64,000 nucleotides of DNA, from the NCBI GenBank assembly GCA_020055645.1, contig CM034548.1, positions 45,934,296-45,998,295 on the forward strand, in the 5' to 3' direction. Within the stretch, counting starts at the first letter, position 1; every line of letters begins with the position of its first letter. The stretch is from Tomocerus qinae. Lineage: Eukaryota > Arthropoda > Collembola > Entomobryomorpha > Tomoceridae. The notes below the pieces were generated by a model, which was not told where the DNA came from, did not search any database, and worked only from the letters and a program-made list of their open reading frames with translations. Positions 22,601 to 36,900 of the stretch are shown in pieces. The translations under genes and the position numbers were made by a program.

Positions 22601-25600
22601 TTCAGCGGCTTTGTGGATGGAGAGAGAGTGTCTAGGGACTTAGGGAGAGTTACAAGGAAATTATGGATTCCTGATATGTGAATTAATGTGTGGTACATAG
22701 TCCTGGAGTGACAAGGTCAAAGATGTTTATATTTCGAGAACAAAGTGGTTGGGTGGCAGGAAGTGGTGCTGGAGAAGTAAACTAGTGTAAGGAGGCGAGG
22801 ACAGGTCCCAGTAACAAAGGGTTAAAAGCTTTTTTGGAGAAATGATACGTTTGTTAGACTGCTGACTCGCATTAGCGTAGTATTGTGTTTTTGAAGTGGA
22901 ATACTCCATGAAGCACGTATGTGTTCATATGATGTTATTAACATAAACCATTGGTATTCGTGACATAGGTTGACTCGCAAGTATTTAGAGTAGATAAAAT
23001 ATAAACTACTTCTATTATAGAATAATAGAAATAATACTATAAAGCATAACATATACTCTGTCATAGCATTTTCGTTGTGTCTTGTCTTCCGATGGAGCTA
23101 GGCCAGGTCTCGGTTGCTTCTGCTAGCTCTGTAAAACGTTCCTCGTAGACGGTCGGTCGGTTGGGTTGGGGTGGTGTGCAGCTGAGGGTGACAGATGATA
23201 AAACTGGTCGGCTGAGAAATCTGGATCCGTGCCAAAAAAGCAGCTGCGTGGGAGGAAGGAATACATACATATATTCAAAGTCTGCAGATATAGGAGTCAA
23301 CCACCTACCCTACATTCATACTACTTTCCTTACACTTTCCCTCTACCTCAAAAGAGAAAGTAAGTAGTATGGTACACTACAGACGAAGAAAGTCGTGGTG
23401 GGACAGGGCCCTTACCGTATATATGTACTTATAGCCCTGACAATAGCATTAACCTACGGAATGCCTATAGGCATGAGTCGTAACGTACAGAATGAATATA
23501 TCTGCTTTAGATACACTTTAGTACTAAGTATATATTTAAATGACTAGGTATACGAAGATATATATATATTATATCTGTAACTATTTAATGTGGACTGACA
23601 ACGACAACGTAGTGAAAGCACATTGAGTATTTGACTTGACTTGCCAGCAATACCACGACGTCTTCCATTCATTCCGATTTCGGGTTTCTACTCTGTTCTC
23701 GAAACGGATCCTATCCCCTTATCAAATGCCATTCTTTACGTCTGGCTATGACTATGACTCACTTCGGCTTAACTATCGTAGTAGTAGTACTAACATACAT
23801 TATCAACGTGCTGTGCTGGATATATTTTGCTAGGTACAAATGGGTATAGGTACTTACAGTTCCAGTAGTCTACTTCCAGTCTCTTGTAAGTACTGCTGCC
23901 TACCTACAAGTGAACTGAAAGGGGAAAAGAAGAATGAAACGGTCTTCTAAGGATTTACCGCGCCAAACAAAAGGAAATATGTGCAGTCAGTCTGTAAAGT
24001 CTTTCCATGTTCGACTACTACTTGGTATATGATATGGTAGGTTGCAAGAGTTGCAGTCGTAGTGAGTGTAGTAGTACTTACACAGTAGGTATTTTTAATG
24101 CATTAGTAGGCAACAAAGTTTTGTAGTATTACCTAGTTACTACTTTACAGTGTTTACAGAGTGTATTTTTTGTATAGGGGAAAGAATCGACATACTCGTG
24201 TCAGAAATCCTTAATTTTTGGAACATTTTAACCCACTTATTGGGATGATGGTAATATGAGTCTGCAAGTGATTATAATTAGTTTAATTAGAACAGGAGAA
24301 AACTATATATTAATGATCACTGTCGAGTTCACGTATCGTTTTGTCATTCCAAGTAACATGAATTGAGTCAGGACGGCATGCAAAGCATTTCGCAGGGCGA
24401 AAGTCAAAGCTTAGAAACTTTCCTTTCTGGCTTTCTTTGCTTGCGTAGGGACTCTTATATCATGCTTTCACTTTCAACTCCACGTCTAAATCTTTATGCC
24501 ACGCTACTTTTTTCTTTGAGTTTTTAAATGTAACACGAGGACCAGATCTGTATAGTCTAGTCATACTTTATTACTCTAGTAGATATATTTATCATTCAGC
24601 TTTGATGTACTACAATCCTGTCAATTTCTTCGCTCCCTTTAAAACTAAAGTTCACTGCAGAATTTCCATAAAAACCATTTAATCCCAACTAGTCATTTTT
24701 TACGCTGCAAAAGGATGACTTTATATTGGAAATAGTTGTTTTGCTACTGAGATTTCATAATGCCCCGTTAAGATATGCTGGAGAAATAAATGGGTGATAT
24801 GGATACACAGAATGTATTTACAGACCGATAGATTTGTCCTATTTCGCCCACGCTAAGCTTGAACTTGTATTTTTGTGTATTGGGTAGCTGTCATAATGTC
24901 GTTTCAAATGTCGAAAGTTACTCAGGAATGTCTCATTAGAATTACAACTGTCACTCTTATTGTCTAATCATTCAAACCATCGAATTCTCATTTATTCTCG
25001 TGTCAAAAATACTCTCGTATCACTACTGGTAAATTGACTACGCAAAGTGGGACATTCTCTCGCCAACAAGAGAAAGTGCACAAAATAAGGCTTAAAAACA
25101 ATGAAAACGCTTTTAGTCAACACCTTTGCAGTGTTTCTCTATTTCCTCTTTCCATTTCAAAATTGTAATTATTGTTTTATTCAGCGCCATACATCAATAC
25201 GGAAAGAGAATATCCAAAATAGTATTTTCTTCAATTCACAAACCGTAGCAACGTGTTCGCTTTTATTACATCCGTAGATGAGAAAATACGAGCAAATAAG
25301 CCTCAATTTCAAAGCCACTTTCCCGTAATTTATAGAACAGAAATCTTTCAAACTTCTCTCTTGCGTGTATCAATGTTGGGAGTATGCAAAAATATTTCGT
25401 GCTATATTTCAATACTTCAATAGTATTGGACGAATTAAATTAACATTAGCGGCCGAGTTGGATCTAGATCCAAACACACTGGGTAACCCTAGAAGCAATA
25501 ACTTCGTCAACCAACAGCAAAAAATGACTTAATCCCACCGTCATGCTATCTCGCCTCTTGAGACTACGGTGACTTCTACGGTTAATTTAACAAGTGAACC

Positions 25601-28600
25601 AGCTGCCAGCCATTTTAACCAAGTTAATTTTAGCCATTAACCGGTTTTACATCGAACTGGAATATAAAAGCAATATTTACATAGCGAAATACTTATATCC
25701 TATATACTATAAATTAATATTCTGATAACGCAATGTTAATTGATAATTAATAGGAATATTTAATGTAAGTTTTAGTCTCAGCTTAACTGCCTTCTAACGA
25801 AGGAAGTTGATACTTATGTAAACAAATAAATAAATAAATTCGATTGATTGCATATTACTAGAGACATTCGTGATATTCAAAGGCTAACAGCCTTAAACGT
25901 AAACCATAATAAAGCAATAAATTATATTGTTTAAAGTTTTCTAGCAGATACCATAAATTATTTCATGAATGGATGAATAGACCACACAGTATCACAATAT
26001 TTCATTTTTGTCTGAAGCAACCTTTGACTAAACCAAGAAATTGTCCAAAAAGTCAAAATAAACCAAGTAAACTATTTGAAGTACAATTAGTACGGTTAAA
26101 TGCCCTTTTCAGAAAGAGCAATTTAGAAAATTTAAGGTTTAATAAATCTTTTATGTCAGATGGAGTTAAAAATTCAAGCAAAGTAATAAGGATTAAATTA
26201 ATTTTCAGCAATGACCGTCGTCTACCTATTTGAATTGCGTATATGTTGGCAAAAAAATCAGTCTACACATTTGAGAATTAAAGAAATGAGGATTTTATCG
26301 AGCTACAAAGGGTGACTGGCTAAAGTAAGAAAATCAATCGGAACCTACCTTTCTACTTCAAGAATATATTTCCTTGGATAATTTGTGGCTTTTTTACAAT
26401 GTAATTACTGTATATCATCGTAATAAATGGTTGTACCTATAATGCAAGTATGCACATGATCTTTATCTATCTATCTATCGAAATTAAACCAAATGTTGAC
26501 GACTAAGCATTTTAAAATTGAGCAGCAGGTGGCATATTAATATATTTAAATACAAATATTTGCCCCTGTCTCATGTGGTTAACTATGTATGCTTTATGCC
26601 ACGGACGTTGCTGCTTTTTGTTGAAATGCGCAAGATTCCTATGTGCGTTGGTTTACTCACTCTTTTGCAAAATTCAATAGAAGTACTAGGAATCTAACAG
26701 TAATGGGGACCTCAAGCAATTAAAAATAGACATAACTTATCTATATAAAATCCAAATAGTACCTCCTTTACCGATTCTTAAGAATAGTCTCTCAGATTTA
26801 CTCTCTAAAAGCTTAAGCCATACCTATATAAAAAAGTAGATTTTTCCCATTTAAGGGTCCCATTTTTGTCTATTGTCCTCAAATACCAATTAAACAGTTA
26901 AACCATTTCCATCTGAAATTGTTTGGTGAAGTATGTCGGATAGATATACAGAATATGTATAGCTACCTTAGTATTAGCAGTAATTACAGTAAGTAGTTAG
27001 GTGTACATCATGAGTGTTTCTCGTCCTGCAATGTAAGTAACCCATCGAGTCAGTCCCAGAAAGTTAGCAGATACGAACAATGCGATCTAAACTCCATATC
27101 AGTCAACAGGAGAGCTATTCTTGTGAAATGGAAGAAATAAGTTTCCAAAAATAGTTTCCTTGCACAGGGTTTTATTGTCAAAATATATATGGATTTTCCA
27201 CTGGATACAGATTTTGAATTGACATCGAATAAAGGTGAAAGCAGAAGATAAGAAACGTTACCCGGAGCTATTTCAAATGACAATAGTACCATCCATTGTG
27301 CCCAATGCTACTACCTATTTACTTGCAGTACTAGCTATAAGTATGGAAAGCACAGAAAGAAGTACATCGATTAGAATTAAATCTCTGTGTGGAAAATAGG
27401 ATTGATAAATAATAATACATAATAAATATACTATCATAATCATATCGTGTGGCTGGATATAACTGGAAGACAGGAAAAAATAATAAGTTGCCCGACGATC
27501 CTCTAAAGTCATTTAGGAGGTAATTAGAATTTACTTTAGCGCTCAAGATCAAGTTCATGTAAATCGTGGGACAGGGTGTTGGTAGGTACTATAGGTAAAT
27601 GTATCAATTTATTTCAATTATAATAATATAAATACTAAAATGTAGCATAATATAAAATGTGATATATTATGACATTTTATTTATATTCTAAAATTCTCTC
27701 CTATCATTGATTTAATTATGAAATGAGTGATAATTATATATTTCTTAACAGTGAGGACTGACATAGCCCTGAAATGTTGACGTTTTTAGCTAGTTTCGAT
27801 TATCATTTTAGTTTAGGGGTATATCCCAATACCATCCGAGTAGTCACTATTTGTCACAGCCAAAGAGCACGTTCCGACGTCCCTCGACCCCGAAATCGCA
27901 AAATATGACTCTCTCCTGCTCCGTATATGGTAAACGCAAATTATTCTGCATGTGGCGTTGTCGGGCAACTACTGCTATCAATAATCGTGCATGGAAATGC
28001 GTAAATGTCGATGAAAATATTTGAATGAAATCCAAAATTCTTCAACACAATGTGGATGGATGATTTCTACCAGTTCTCCACTAATATTAACAATGTCTGT
28101 CCTCTGGGATATGCCATTTTTGGGTACACTGATACTTGTATACAAATGTAAGTTCATTTCCCTTACTTATTATTATTATCTGAACCTGTAAAACGAGAAG
28201 ATGCTGCTGGAACATGATTTCTTTCCTTTGTGTGCCGTGGAAAACCATTTAGCTAACCGACTTCTACTTCAGTATATTATAAAATATGTTGTGGCCAACT
28301 ATCAATTTTGCTTGAAGCGTGGGCATAAATGATACTATAATGTCGTGAAATGTATTTGAGTGCAATTATAATATTTCTTAGTAGATTTTACGATACAGTG
28401 GTTTTCTAAATAATAATTCTAGTTGGAAATATATCTTCGGCTTTTTATCTATTTTCAGAATAGCTCATTGTCACATTTGAATTTTAAATGACAACCTGCA
28501 TAAAATCTGACTTTTCAAGCATAATGCACCACCAAAATAATTTTCCATATAAATTGCATGCCTTTTCTTGAAACTTCAAATGCAGCTGAGTTTATTTGAT

Positions 28601-30367
28601 TAAACGTCATATTATGGCACAACATCTTTTCCAATTTCGTGTTTATCGGGCATAATACTTACTAGGAGGTAATAGTATGTCTCTTTACTTGTAGAACATG
28701 AAACTATAAATTTCTATTCGTGGAACCCAATTTTTATTCCTCTACCTAAGTAGTTTTTGATTTGGTAATCCTTGTATAGAGGTATTGGTGTTAAATATAC
28801 AATAAAACTGCCAACTACTAATGAAACATTTCATAACGTCTAATGTATAAATTTGTCATCGAAGAACACGGGTCCATTTTTTATTTTAAATATTTGTATT
28901 CCTAAACCTGATCTCAAGAAATATTTAATCTTCTTAATTAGTAATAATAATAAAAAGATACTGGACGTTCAACAATGCTAGAACATTTTATTTGCAACTT
29001 TATTTAAACGACTCGTTAATTGTGTACATAACCACAGCGAATGTCAAATTGTTTTAAGTGTGTGAGAATATTGAAATGAAATGAGAGATTTTATAGTAAA
29101 ATCATTTTATAGTAAACATTGTTAAAAATGTGCATTTTAAAGACAGAATCTGAATAAGTATGGAAGACTAAAAGACTCAAAAGAAAGATCCCTCATCATT
29201 GTTTCTTGTGCACCTTTAAATTTACAGAAAACCAAAATAAACAAATTGGAATCGTATGTTGTTTGCATCATTTGGGATTGTATATGCACACATTAGTAAA
29301 ATAATTTCATTTAATCAGGACGGTGTTTAGGAAGGAGCATAATATGTGATCTTGATGATATTTGATCAATAATTTACTTACTTCATATGGCTTTCTTGAC
29401 AGATTTGATCATTATCAACTTGTCAGAATTGCAAATTTAGTCATCAGAGATGCAGATGGGTTCGTCTATACGACAACATTAAAAAAGAAAGCACAAAATC
29501 ATAAAATTAGTAAACTTTAGGCATTACTACTTGCTATGAGTTGTATTTAACGAAAGTGGATACACCTAACAGGCTATGGCTTACATGTACATAAAGGTAG
29601 CTTGGTAGCTATTGTTGTCTATTTATCGTATACTTTTACTTTGGCAGTATTCTATAATATAATCGCACTAATACCTGACTATCTATGTCTTGGTACGACC
29701 GCCTAGGAAACCTGCATATATTACGTAACGTAAAACCCCCTTTCTCAAGTGTAGCGCAAGTGCTAGCTGTAACTCTTTTGGGCATCGCTTCCTCCCATCA
29801 ACTATCAACGTAATATATGCACGTTCCTTGAAAGCACAAAAGTAAAATGCGCATGCCCCTCCCTCTAAACCAACGAATTGAGTTGTTTCATATTATTATA
29901 ACATCAGAACAATAATACGAATTCACATAAGATGATTATTGGTGATTGAATGGAAATAATTAGCTAAAGAAGGCAATTCGTTTTCCAAAATCCCGGAAAG
30001 GGGAACATTCTGGGGTGTTTAATAAAAATAATGTTTTATTATTCCCCATTTGAACCGGAATTGTTTTTATTACTGTGATGGGTTGCCTGCTTAATTTCTC
30101 TTGAGTGCCAGGTTCGCCCCTTAGCTGGGTTCAACTAGTAAATATAATAAAAGGATAAATACGGTTATCTTGTCGAATTTAAATTTTTAAGCGGAGTAGA
30201 TTTCGCACATTGATATAATATTGTACCAAATAGGTTTGTTACTGTGACTTAGACGTTACTCAATACTCAATACTACGCTGTAATAAATCTTTTAAGGGTA
30301 GTAGATTGTTTTCTACTCCCTGCTCAAGAATCCGTGCATGTGTCTATTGCTTATGAGAAAATTATTC
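19677..30367. other. Gene-free stretch downstream of the ACE gene
   Basis: About 10.7 kb without a recognisable exon on either strand. Open frames stay below about 107 codons; the longest (20513-20833 minus, 25973-26233 plus) show no known motif. A (CTAT)4 microsatellite lies near 26465, and a dispersed repeat starts at 29672. No RNA gene was noticed. Confidence 0.45.
29672..29859 (+). repeat. Dispersed repeat R, copy 1
   Basis: Contains blocks GCCTAGGAAACCTGCA, GTGTAGCGCAAGTG, CTTCCTCCCATCAACT and AAATGCGCATGCCC in this order. The first two recur at 63918-63980, and the last two at 55601-55665 (reversed) and near 58425-58493. Blocks combine differently in each copy, so the full element and its ends are not defined. 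There is no coding capacity. Confidence 0.7.
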
Positions 30368-30390
30368 TTATTGCTCATACAGGTCACATA
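30368..30390 (-). CDS. Candidate alternative last exon of the ACE gene
   Basis: A minus-strand acceptor (TTTACTGAACAG, AG at 30392-30391) is followed by 23 nt that, joined in phase 1 to the strong donor at 30776-30775 inside the last long exon, add a valine and then Cys-Asp-Leu-Tyr-Glu-Gln and a stop. The protein would end soon after the conserved Gly-Trp with a cysteine near the C-terminus. As I recall, Drosophila Ance also ends shortly after Gly-Trp with a cysteine that pairs with one in the region corresponding to exon 8 here. The exon is very short and rests on splice signals and this parallel only. Confidence 0.4.
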
Positions 30391-30559
30391 CTGTTCAGTA
30401 AATGAAGACGGTATCTTGGATAATAATATCAATATATGTATATTGGAAGCTTCGTGCACACTTTCCCTATAAACTGCATGAAAAGCCATGATAGCCTAAA
30501 GTATAATATTGCCTACTTCTCTTTTTATCCTTCACGCAAGTAGTTCGAGCTAAAAATAG

Positions 30560-30565
30560 TTTATT
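30560..30565 (-). promoter_or_regulatory. Possible polyadenylation signal of the ACE gene (read-through form)
   Basis: AATAAA on the minus strand 126 nt beyond the stop codon at 30691. If the alternative last exon at 30368-30390 is used, this site would be intronic. Confidence 0.35.
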
Positions 30566-30690
30566 TGGAGATTATCCTGGGTATGACGATTTTCCCTGCT
30601 ATTCAATATCTGTATTCAGCGGATAGTTTGGGAATCCGTTGTGCCTTATGCACCCAGTAACAATACAGTCAGAGCTCTACATCTTTAACG

Positions 30691-30946
30691 CTAGGAAACA
30701 AGGCTAATTTTTGTATTTTTTCCGTACTTGTCGATCATATAGACATAAGTCAAGATATTTCTAATTTTATTCTTACCACTTTCCTTCCATCCTACGGTTT
30801 CATTATGCTTGTCGTTATCCTCCTTCAGCCAGTCGTACAATGGTTTAAAATATTCCATTAGAGGAGAAGCATCCATATAACGTTGGCCTGTGATTTGTTC
30901 CATAGCATCGATCCAGGGGCGAGATGCTCCTAACTTCAGCATCGCA
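30691..30946 (-). CDS. Ance: ACE exon 11 in window, C-terminal (phase 2, stop at 30691)
   Basis: Acceptor TTTGTTGATAG. It encodes [34 protein letters not shown] and DWLKEDN, ending the catalytic fold at ETVGW. After Gly-Trp-Lys-Glu-Ser the frame continues for 29 residues with no ACE similarity and no membrane-spanning segment, to a stop. Directly after that Ser codon sits a strong donor (AGTG followed by GTAAGAAT; GT at 30776-30775), so the tail may be intron read-through and the mature mRNA may splice on to 30390. Confidence 0.92.
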
Positions 30947-33900
30947 CTATCAACAAAAAATAATTATAGTAGTAGGTATATATTTCACAGAATAAGAGGA
31001 CTGACTGTCACTATTATGTGTAAGTGTCAGGTTTCGCAATTAAATTGAACTTCGAGGCACGAGTCAACTTTCTTCATCACTTCCGAATATCATTCTGATA
31101 GATGCAGTAAGCGGTTATTTTATTTCAAATATTATAGTACATGTAGGTCCACGGAAGTACATACTTCTTGCATTATGTCAGAACACACAAATTGCATAGG
31201 AAAATTAAAACTGACAAAAATAATAATTCGTAATTTCGCACCCATCTGATATAATTAAGATTAGAGTCGTTATACTCTAAAGCTATTATACCATACTAGA
31301 ATTTTCTCATAGCAACCTGCACTCTTTGTTAAATAGAGAGAAGCCGCTTTATGGGAATGCACAATATGCATGTCTGTCTGGTAACACGATAACGCAAGAA
31401 CGAGACGGTAAAACGTTTGTCACGCAATATTAGGGATCAAAAGTGCTCCCTAACCCAAAGTTTGTGAAACTCTAGCATAGCTTCAAGTGCTTGACAGTTT
31501 TTCTATGACGGGCCCGAGACAATTCGTAACTTCGGTCCATGTAACGAAAGTAGACTATTACCATGGTAATAGTCTACGCTCCTTCGGACCATGTAGTTGA
31601 GCATGTGACTGATAATAAATTGTGTCCAGTAATTTCCGCTAACATTCTCAAAAGCTTTGACTTGGCAAAAATAGGCAAATCAAACATACTTCTCCCTCTC
31701 TTTGCCTGTGAGCGTCAATATGTCCGGCAATCGCTAATCCCCTAATTAGCATAGCCTGGTACTGATGGACGCTAAATGTTAATATTTTTTTTAACATGTT
31801 TAGACTACGTTAGGTTATATAAATCAGGGGATTAGCCATTACCGTATGGAAATATGGGACCCTCTGACTGGGGAATGGGTAAAACTAGAAATCGATGCCA
31901 TCTCCGCTAATTTTGTAACATCCATTTGAACATAGACTTAGGGTTACCATAGTACTAGAATTTAATTTACCAAACTACATCTATTGTTACACATTTATTT
32001 TAAAACTGCATTATAATTCATTTTCCTTCCGCCCTTAAAATTAATCAACATGGTTTAGTTCAGTATTCCGTTAACCCAAATGTTTATTTATAATAGTGTC
32101 GACTTGGCAAAGATCTAAGAGTCAGTGAAGTGGGAATAAACGTCAAGTAATGTAATGAAAGTAGAAACGCGAAGCGAAGTAATCAATAAGACAGCCACAC
32201 AAAATAAATCCAGCCCCTATCATACCGCAAAAAAACTCTGACTTGAGCAGTGTACAAAATTTACCACTTTTTAGCCTTTTTTACCATCACAGTGGTAAAA
32301 ATGCACTTAATGGTAAAAATGCATTTAATGGTAAAAATGGTAAATTTTAGCCATTGAGTAGACAGCTGAGTACAGATATACTAGACTTCCTAAAATACAA
32401 GTTTTAAAATTTTACTTTCTATGAAATATTTCCAATTAGCCCTTTAATCATTCAAACTAATCATATTTATTTGATTGTACACCAAAAGTTATTAAAAAAA
32501 TGAAGAAAGAAAGATTGTATTTGGTATCGCCCATTTAAAATTAGTGCTAATTTAATTGCAATTAATTTCTCAATCAGCAAGAGTTGTTAGCGCCCCCATT
32601 GGTTGAATCCTACTCTGATTGATGAACACTTATCAATTTGTGGCAACAATGATCATCTGCTAAGCTATTTCATACTTTGGCACCGAATTTTATTCAAAAT
32701 TCAAACACGAAATTTAAATGAAACTATTTTTTACCATTTTTACCATTTATACCACTTACCACTACTTTGTAGGTAGTGGTATTTAACGTTAAATACCATT
32801 AAAAACCACTTACCACTGGTAAGTGGTAAATGGTATTTTGTACACTGGACTTGAGACGCAATGAAAAAAATGATTGCTGCTAAGAATCTTCAATCAAGAT
32901 ATTATGAAGACACGAACTGTTGTTGGCCTGAAATTAGTGAATAATCTTAAGACTTTTGCTTTTTAAGACGATTCTTGATTTAAAATGAGGATTGGATCGG
33001 CCTACTTATGTATTTTTATCCAGTTGCACTTCGCACTCAACCCAAATACAGAAAATTGATTCAATGTATAAAAGCATTTCTCATTGTGCCATTTTGCTTC
33101 CACAATTGGAATCTCTCATGTATGCAAAAAGGAAAAAAATGTTCATAGAAAAATAAGAAAGCATAAATAGGGATGCCTATACCACGAACGACACAAATCT
33201 ACATTTGGTTGACTTGATAGGAGAAGCTTTAACGACGTGAAGTCATAGATATTCTCACTACGCCCCAGGAGTGCCAACTAGTATACGGGAAAACATTATA
33301 ATGGTGAGAAGATGACGCCTACACAACGGACTAAACGTGTTCTACAGGAAATTGGTAGGCATGGCATGGCATGAGTATAGCCCAAATAATAATGCAAAGT
33401 GAGAAAAATGTACAAAAGGAAAAGAAGAAAAGAATTAAAAATGAACAAAGACGAGTTTGGTAATCTTGTTACTGATGTACGCCTTGAGACAACTACACTT
33501 TTATGCTAATGTGTGCTTTGGTGTATAAAAAAGATATCTTTGAAATTCTGCTTCAGAACTCCACCTACGCAATATTCATGAAATAATATAACGTCTTAAT
33601 TGTCCGACATACATAGTCTACTCATAGTACAGTCTAGTGTTTTAAAACCCGTCAGAACTGCATTTACATTGACAAAACCTTGAATGCACGTTATAGGTTG
33701 TAATGTAAATTGAAATGATGGTTGCAGGCAGGATGCATAAGGTAAGTAAGATATATAGCGACAGGTATATAATATAAATGTGCATCTGTACCCGCATAAT
33801 GTTTTAACCCAATTTGAAGTGGGTTGTAAGGAAAAATCATTAGTAAACATTCTAGTCTCCTAAATAAATAATGCTCTGTAATTATAGAGGCAAGTGAAGA

Positions 33901-36900
33901 AACGGAGCCAACTTAATGAGTTTTCCCAACTGATAACCCAAAATGAGAAATGACACATGGTGTGCTGTGCTTTATCATTCTCCTTTTCCTACAGGCTCAT
34001 CCCTTTATTCTCCATTACCTATTTTCACAATTCCACGTCACAGCTAAAAGAGTCCCAATTCAACATCACTACTATTCTTAGCCATTTCCCCTTCAGCATT
34101 TACCTCGACACAAAACAAAATATTAAATTTTCACAACAATGCGCTGTGCTACACAGATCCCTTGTCCTGCTTTCCCTTCAATTCTCTATTGTCATCTTTC
34201 TCTTTCTCCTCCTACTCCCGCTAACTGCAATACTCGATGGAATAGTTATCTTTTCTAATAATAAACTCAAAAAGTGTCATTAAAACTCTATGTTTAATTT
34301 GCCCTATGGAAACCTTCACGTTTTATGTTATAGTATCTGCACCATATACATGTCCCATGATTATGAATTATAACTGACAGTTAACAAATAGCATACACAC
34401 ATGATGCTTAAGTAAAGAAAACCCTGTGTTATGTTAACTCGGTGCTACCCTACGCACCAGGCGATGTCTGAATTTCTAAGGAGATATTGTTTTAAACATT
34501 AAAAAAATCACAAGTATCAGAAATGCTCATAAAAAACTCCTAAGCTTACGTCCCATAAAAATTATTGGTGTTTAAAAACAAAGACCTACCCGTGTCGATA
34601 TATTACATCTACCACAACCCTAATTTGCATTATAACTTGGAGAAAGCTCAATGACATGACTTGGGGAAAGCATATTGGATTTTCACTGTTGTGATAAGAT
34701 ACTTACATCTTTACTTCAATACGCATGTTTGACATTTTTTGTAGCAAAGGAGTGATATTACTTGAACATCACTACAACAGATTTTAGAGTTCTTTTCAAA
34801 ATGGTAAGGATGACTAACAGGAGATTGAGTAGGTATATTAATTCCTTTCGTAGAAAACCTTTTTACATATCTTTGTTTCTTTGGAGAATGAGATTTCAAC
34901 TTCAGCCAAAATGTGCTTTCCACAATTTCCGAATGCTTCCTACAAACGAACTCGCAGAAATATAATACATTTCTCTTGCTATACTAACAGTATAGTCTAT
35001 ACAAAAGAATCCACTTCCTTTGGCATTGCGAAATTATTTAACACACTGAGCTGGAGTTAGAGAGGGTTGGATTGTGCTCACCTTAGCTTATTTCCGGCAG
35101 CAGCGCTACGGTAAATATCGCATTTGTGTAGAGGCTTGGCATCAGCATTTTGTGGATCATATTCTCCAGCAGCAATGCACAAGGCTTTGTGGAATTGGTA
35201 CTGTACAATGTGACTGACAAAATACCTATAAAACCCAGTTTTATACCAATTAAAATAAGTACATCAAGGAAATTCATAATAATTGAGTATGTACCAAATA
35301 TTTTATATCGCAGATACACCAAATTTTTATGGTTTCTTTAATTATATTTTCCTTTTATTGTAAATAATATGATTTACCTAATATAAGGAGTATTAGACGG
35401 CACATGATATTTTGCTCCGGCATCGAAATCAGAAGATTTTCTTGTTTTCGGAGGACGTACACCTTGAATATCTGACCTGAAAAGAAAACATCATCAGAGA
35501 AACGGAAAATATATATCGTATTCAGAATGTTGTTGGTATAAACAGATGGCCAATCAAAGGCCTTCCCACATCCATCCTACATATTAATTAACTTCTCCGT
35601 TCTAAGAAACAACAAGAGTGAATTAATCACTCTTTTAGCATTTATTCATAAGATATCAAGTCAAATACCTTTGACATTTTGTCTAAAATATTTGTTGGAA
35701 GGAACCTTTGACATTCATTTATTTTAATTCAAATCTCCTTTAGACCCCTATCCAAATTTTGTTCTACCTAAATAGTTGTCCCACACAAACTAAACAATGT
35801 TTTACCTTAGCTTCCACCAATGGCAATTGTATTCGGTTTTATTAATCTTTCCTTGGAATACATCCCATCTCCATTGGTCAATGACTAAAGCAGAAGGAAT
35901 AAAACCCACCTATAAAAATAAAGACAAAAATAAAATGCAATAACATGAGCAGTAAAAGGTACGCGTCTTTAATTTAATGACTTAATCTATTCAGCTTCAC
36001 GAGGTTTGTAAGCAAAAACATCCGTCGTTGTAAATATATGATAGTTCTGAAGAATAGACAGTTAATCGGATTAGCATACATGCCCTGTCTGCCTACAAAG
36101 AAATGTTTTCTTTCTCTACTCATTAGCGACTAGTATTTCGTAAGAAAAGAACCATTTCTTGAAAACTACGTTAAGTAGCAAATGTTTTCATAGAAATTCT
36201 GAGAATATAGAAAAGTGTTATAGAAAAGTTTAACATTTTGCGACATCAAATGTTTGTCTATATGCATATTTTTTGTTTTGCATTAACAATGAAAATGAAA
36301 CAAGGAGCGTTTTGTTGTGAGTGCACAGAGACGATAGTTGTGTAACTGCGGGGAGGAAGTCAAACGGAAGGCAATTTCTGGAAAATATTAAGGAGCGCAA
36401 GCCAAAGACGGGAAAGCAGAGATAATTGAGATAACCGTATTGCACAGTTTTCCGTCTAAATATAGTAGGTACGTAGTAGGCCGTTTAGGGTGGAATACTT
36501 CTCGGTAAGCCAATTTAAATATATAATATGCGCAGCTAACAGGGAATAGTACTTAAGACATACGGCTCTATCAGGATATTTCTCTAATAATCTCAGGCTT
36601 ATGTGCGTCCCGACAATTTCTTTACTTTCGAGGCAGGAAAGGATTTGCCAAAAAGCTTCCGAGGAATTAAAATATTGTTTATACAGTTGGTTCATGCATT
36701 CCTGCTGTTGCATAAATTCCTTTAATGTCCTAAGTAGATTATTTACGGGAAGATACACTTATTTTTTCTTTAAAATACAGCGGAATAGTATCAAGATGTT
36801 GTTTCTGCCAGGAAGAGCACGTATTAGTTTACTGGGCAGAATAATGAGGAAGAAAAACCGAACCTTATCCAAAGCCTGAGAATACAGGTAGTTGATGTTG

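Larger units (their letters stand above)
30947..35081 (-). other. ACE intron between exons 10 and 11
   Basis: About 4.1 kb. It contains a perfect 28-nt palindrome (31550-31577) and a 600-bp hAT-type MITE (32240-32855). Short open frames at 33596-33850, 33957-34283, 34711-34923 and 34762-34965 have no recognisable product. Confidence 0.85.

Noticed and set aside
27847-28035. Minus-strand ORF as a possible downstream ACE exon
   Set aside because: No ACE similarity and no suitable phase-1 acceptor; the short exon at 30368-30390 is a better candidate.
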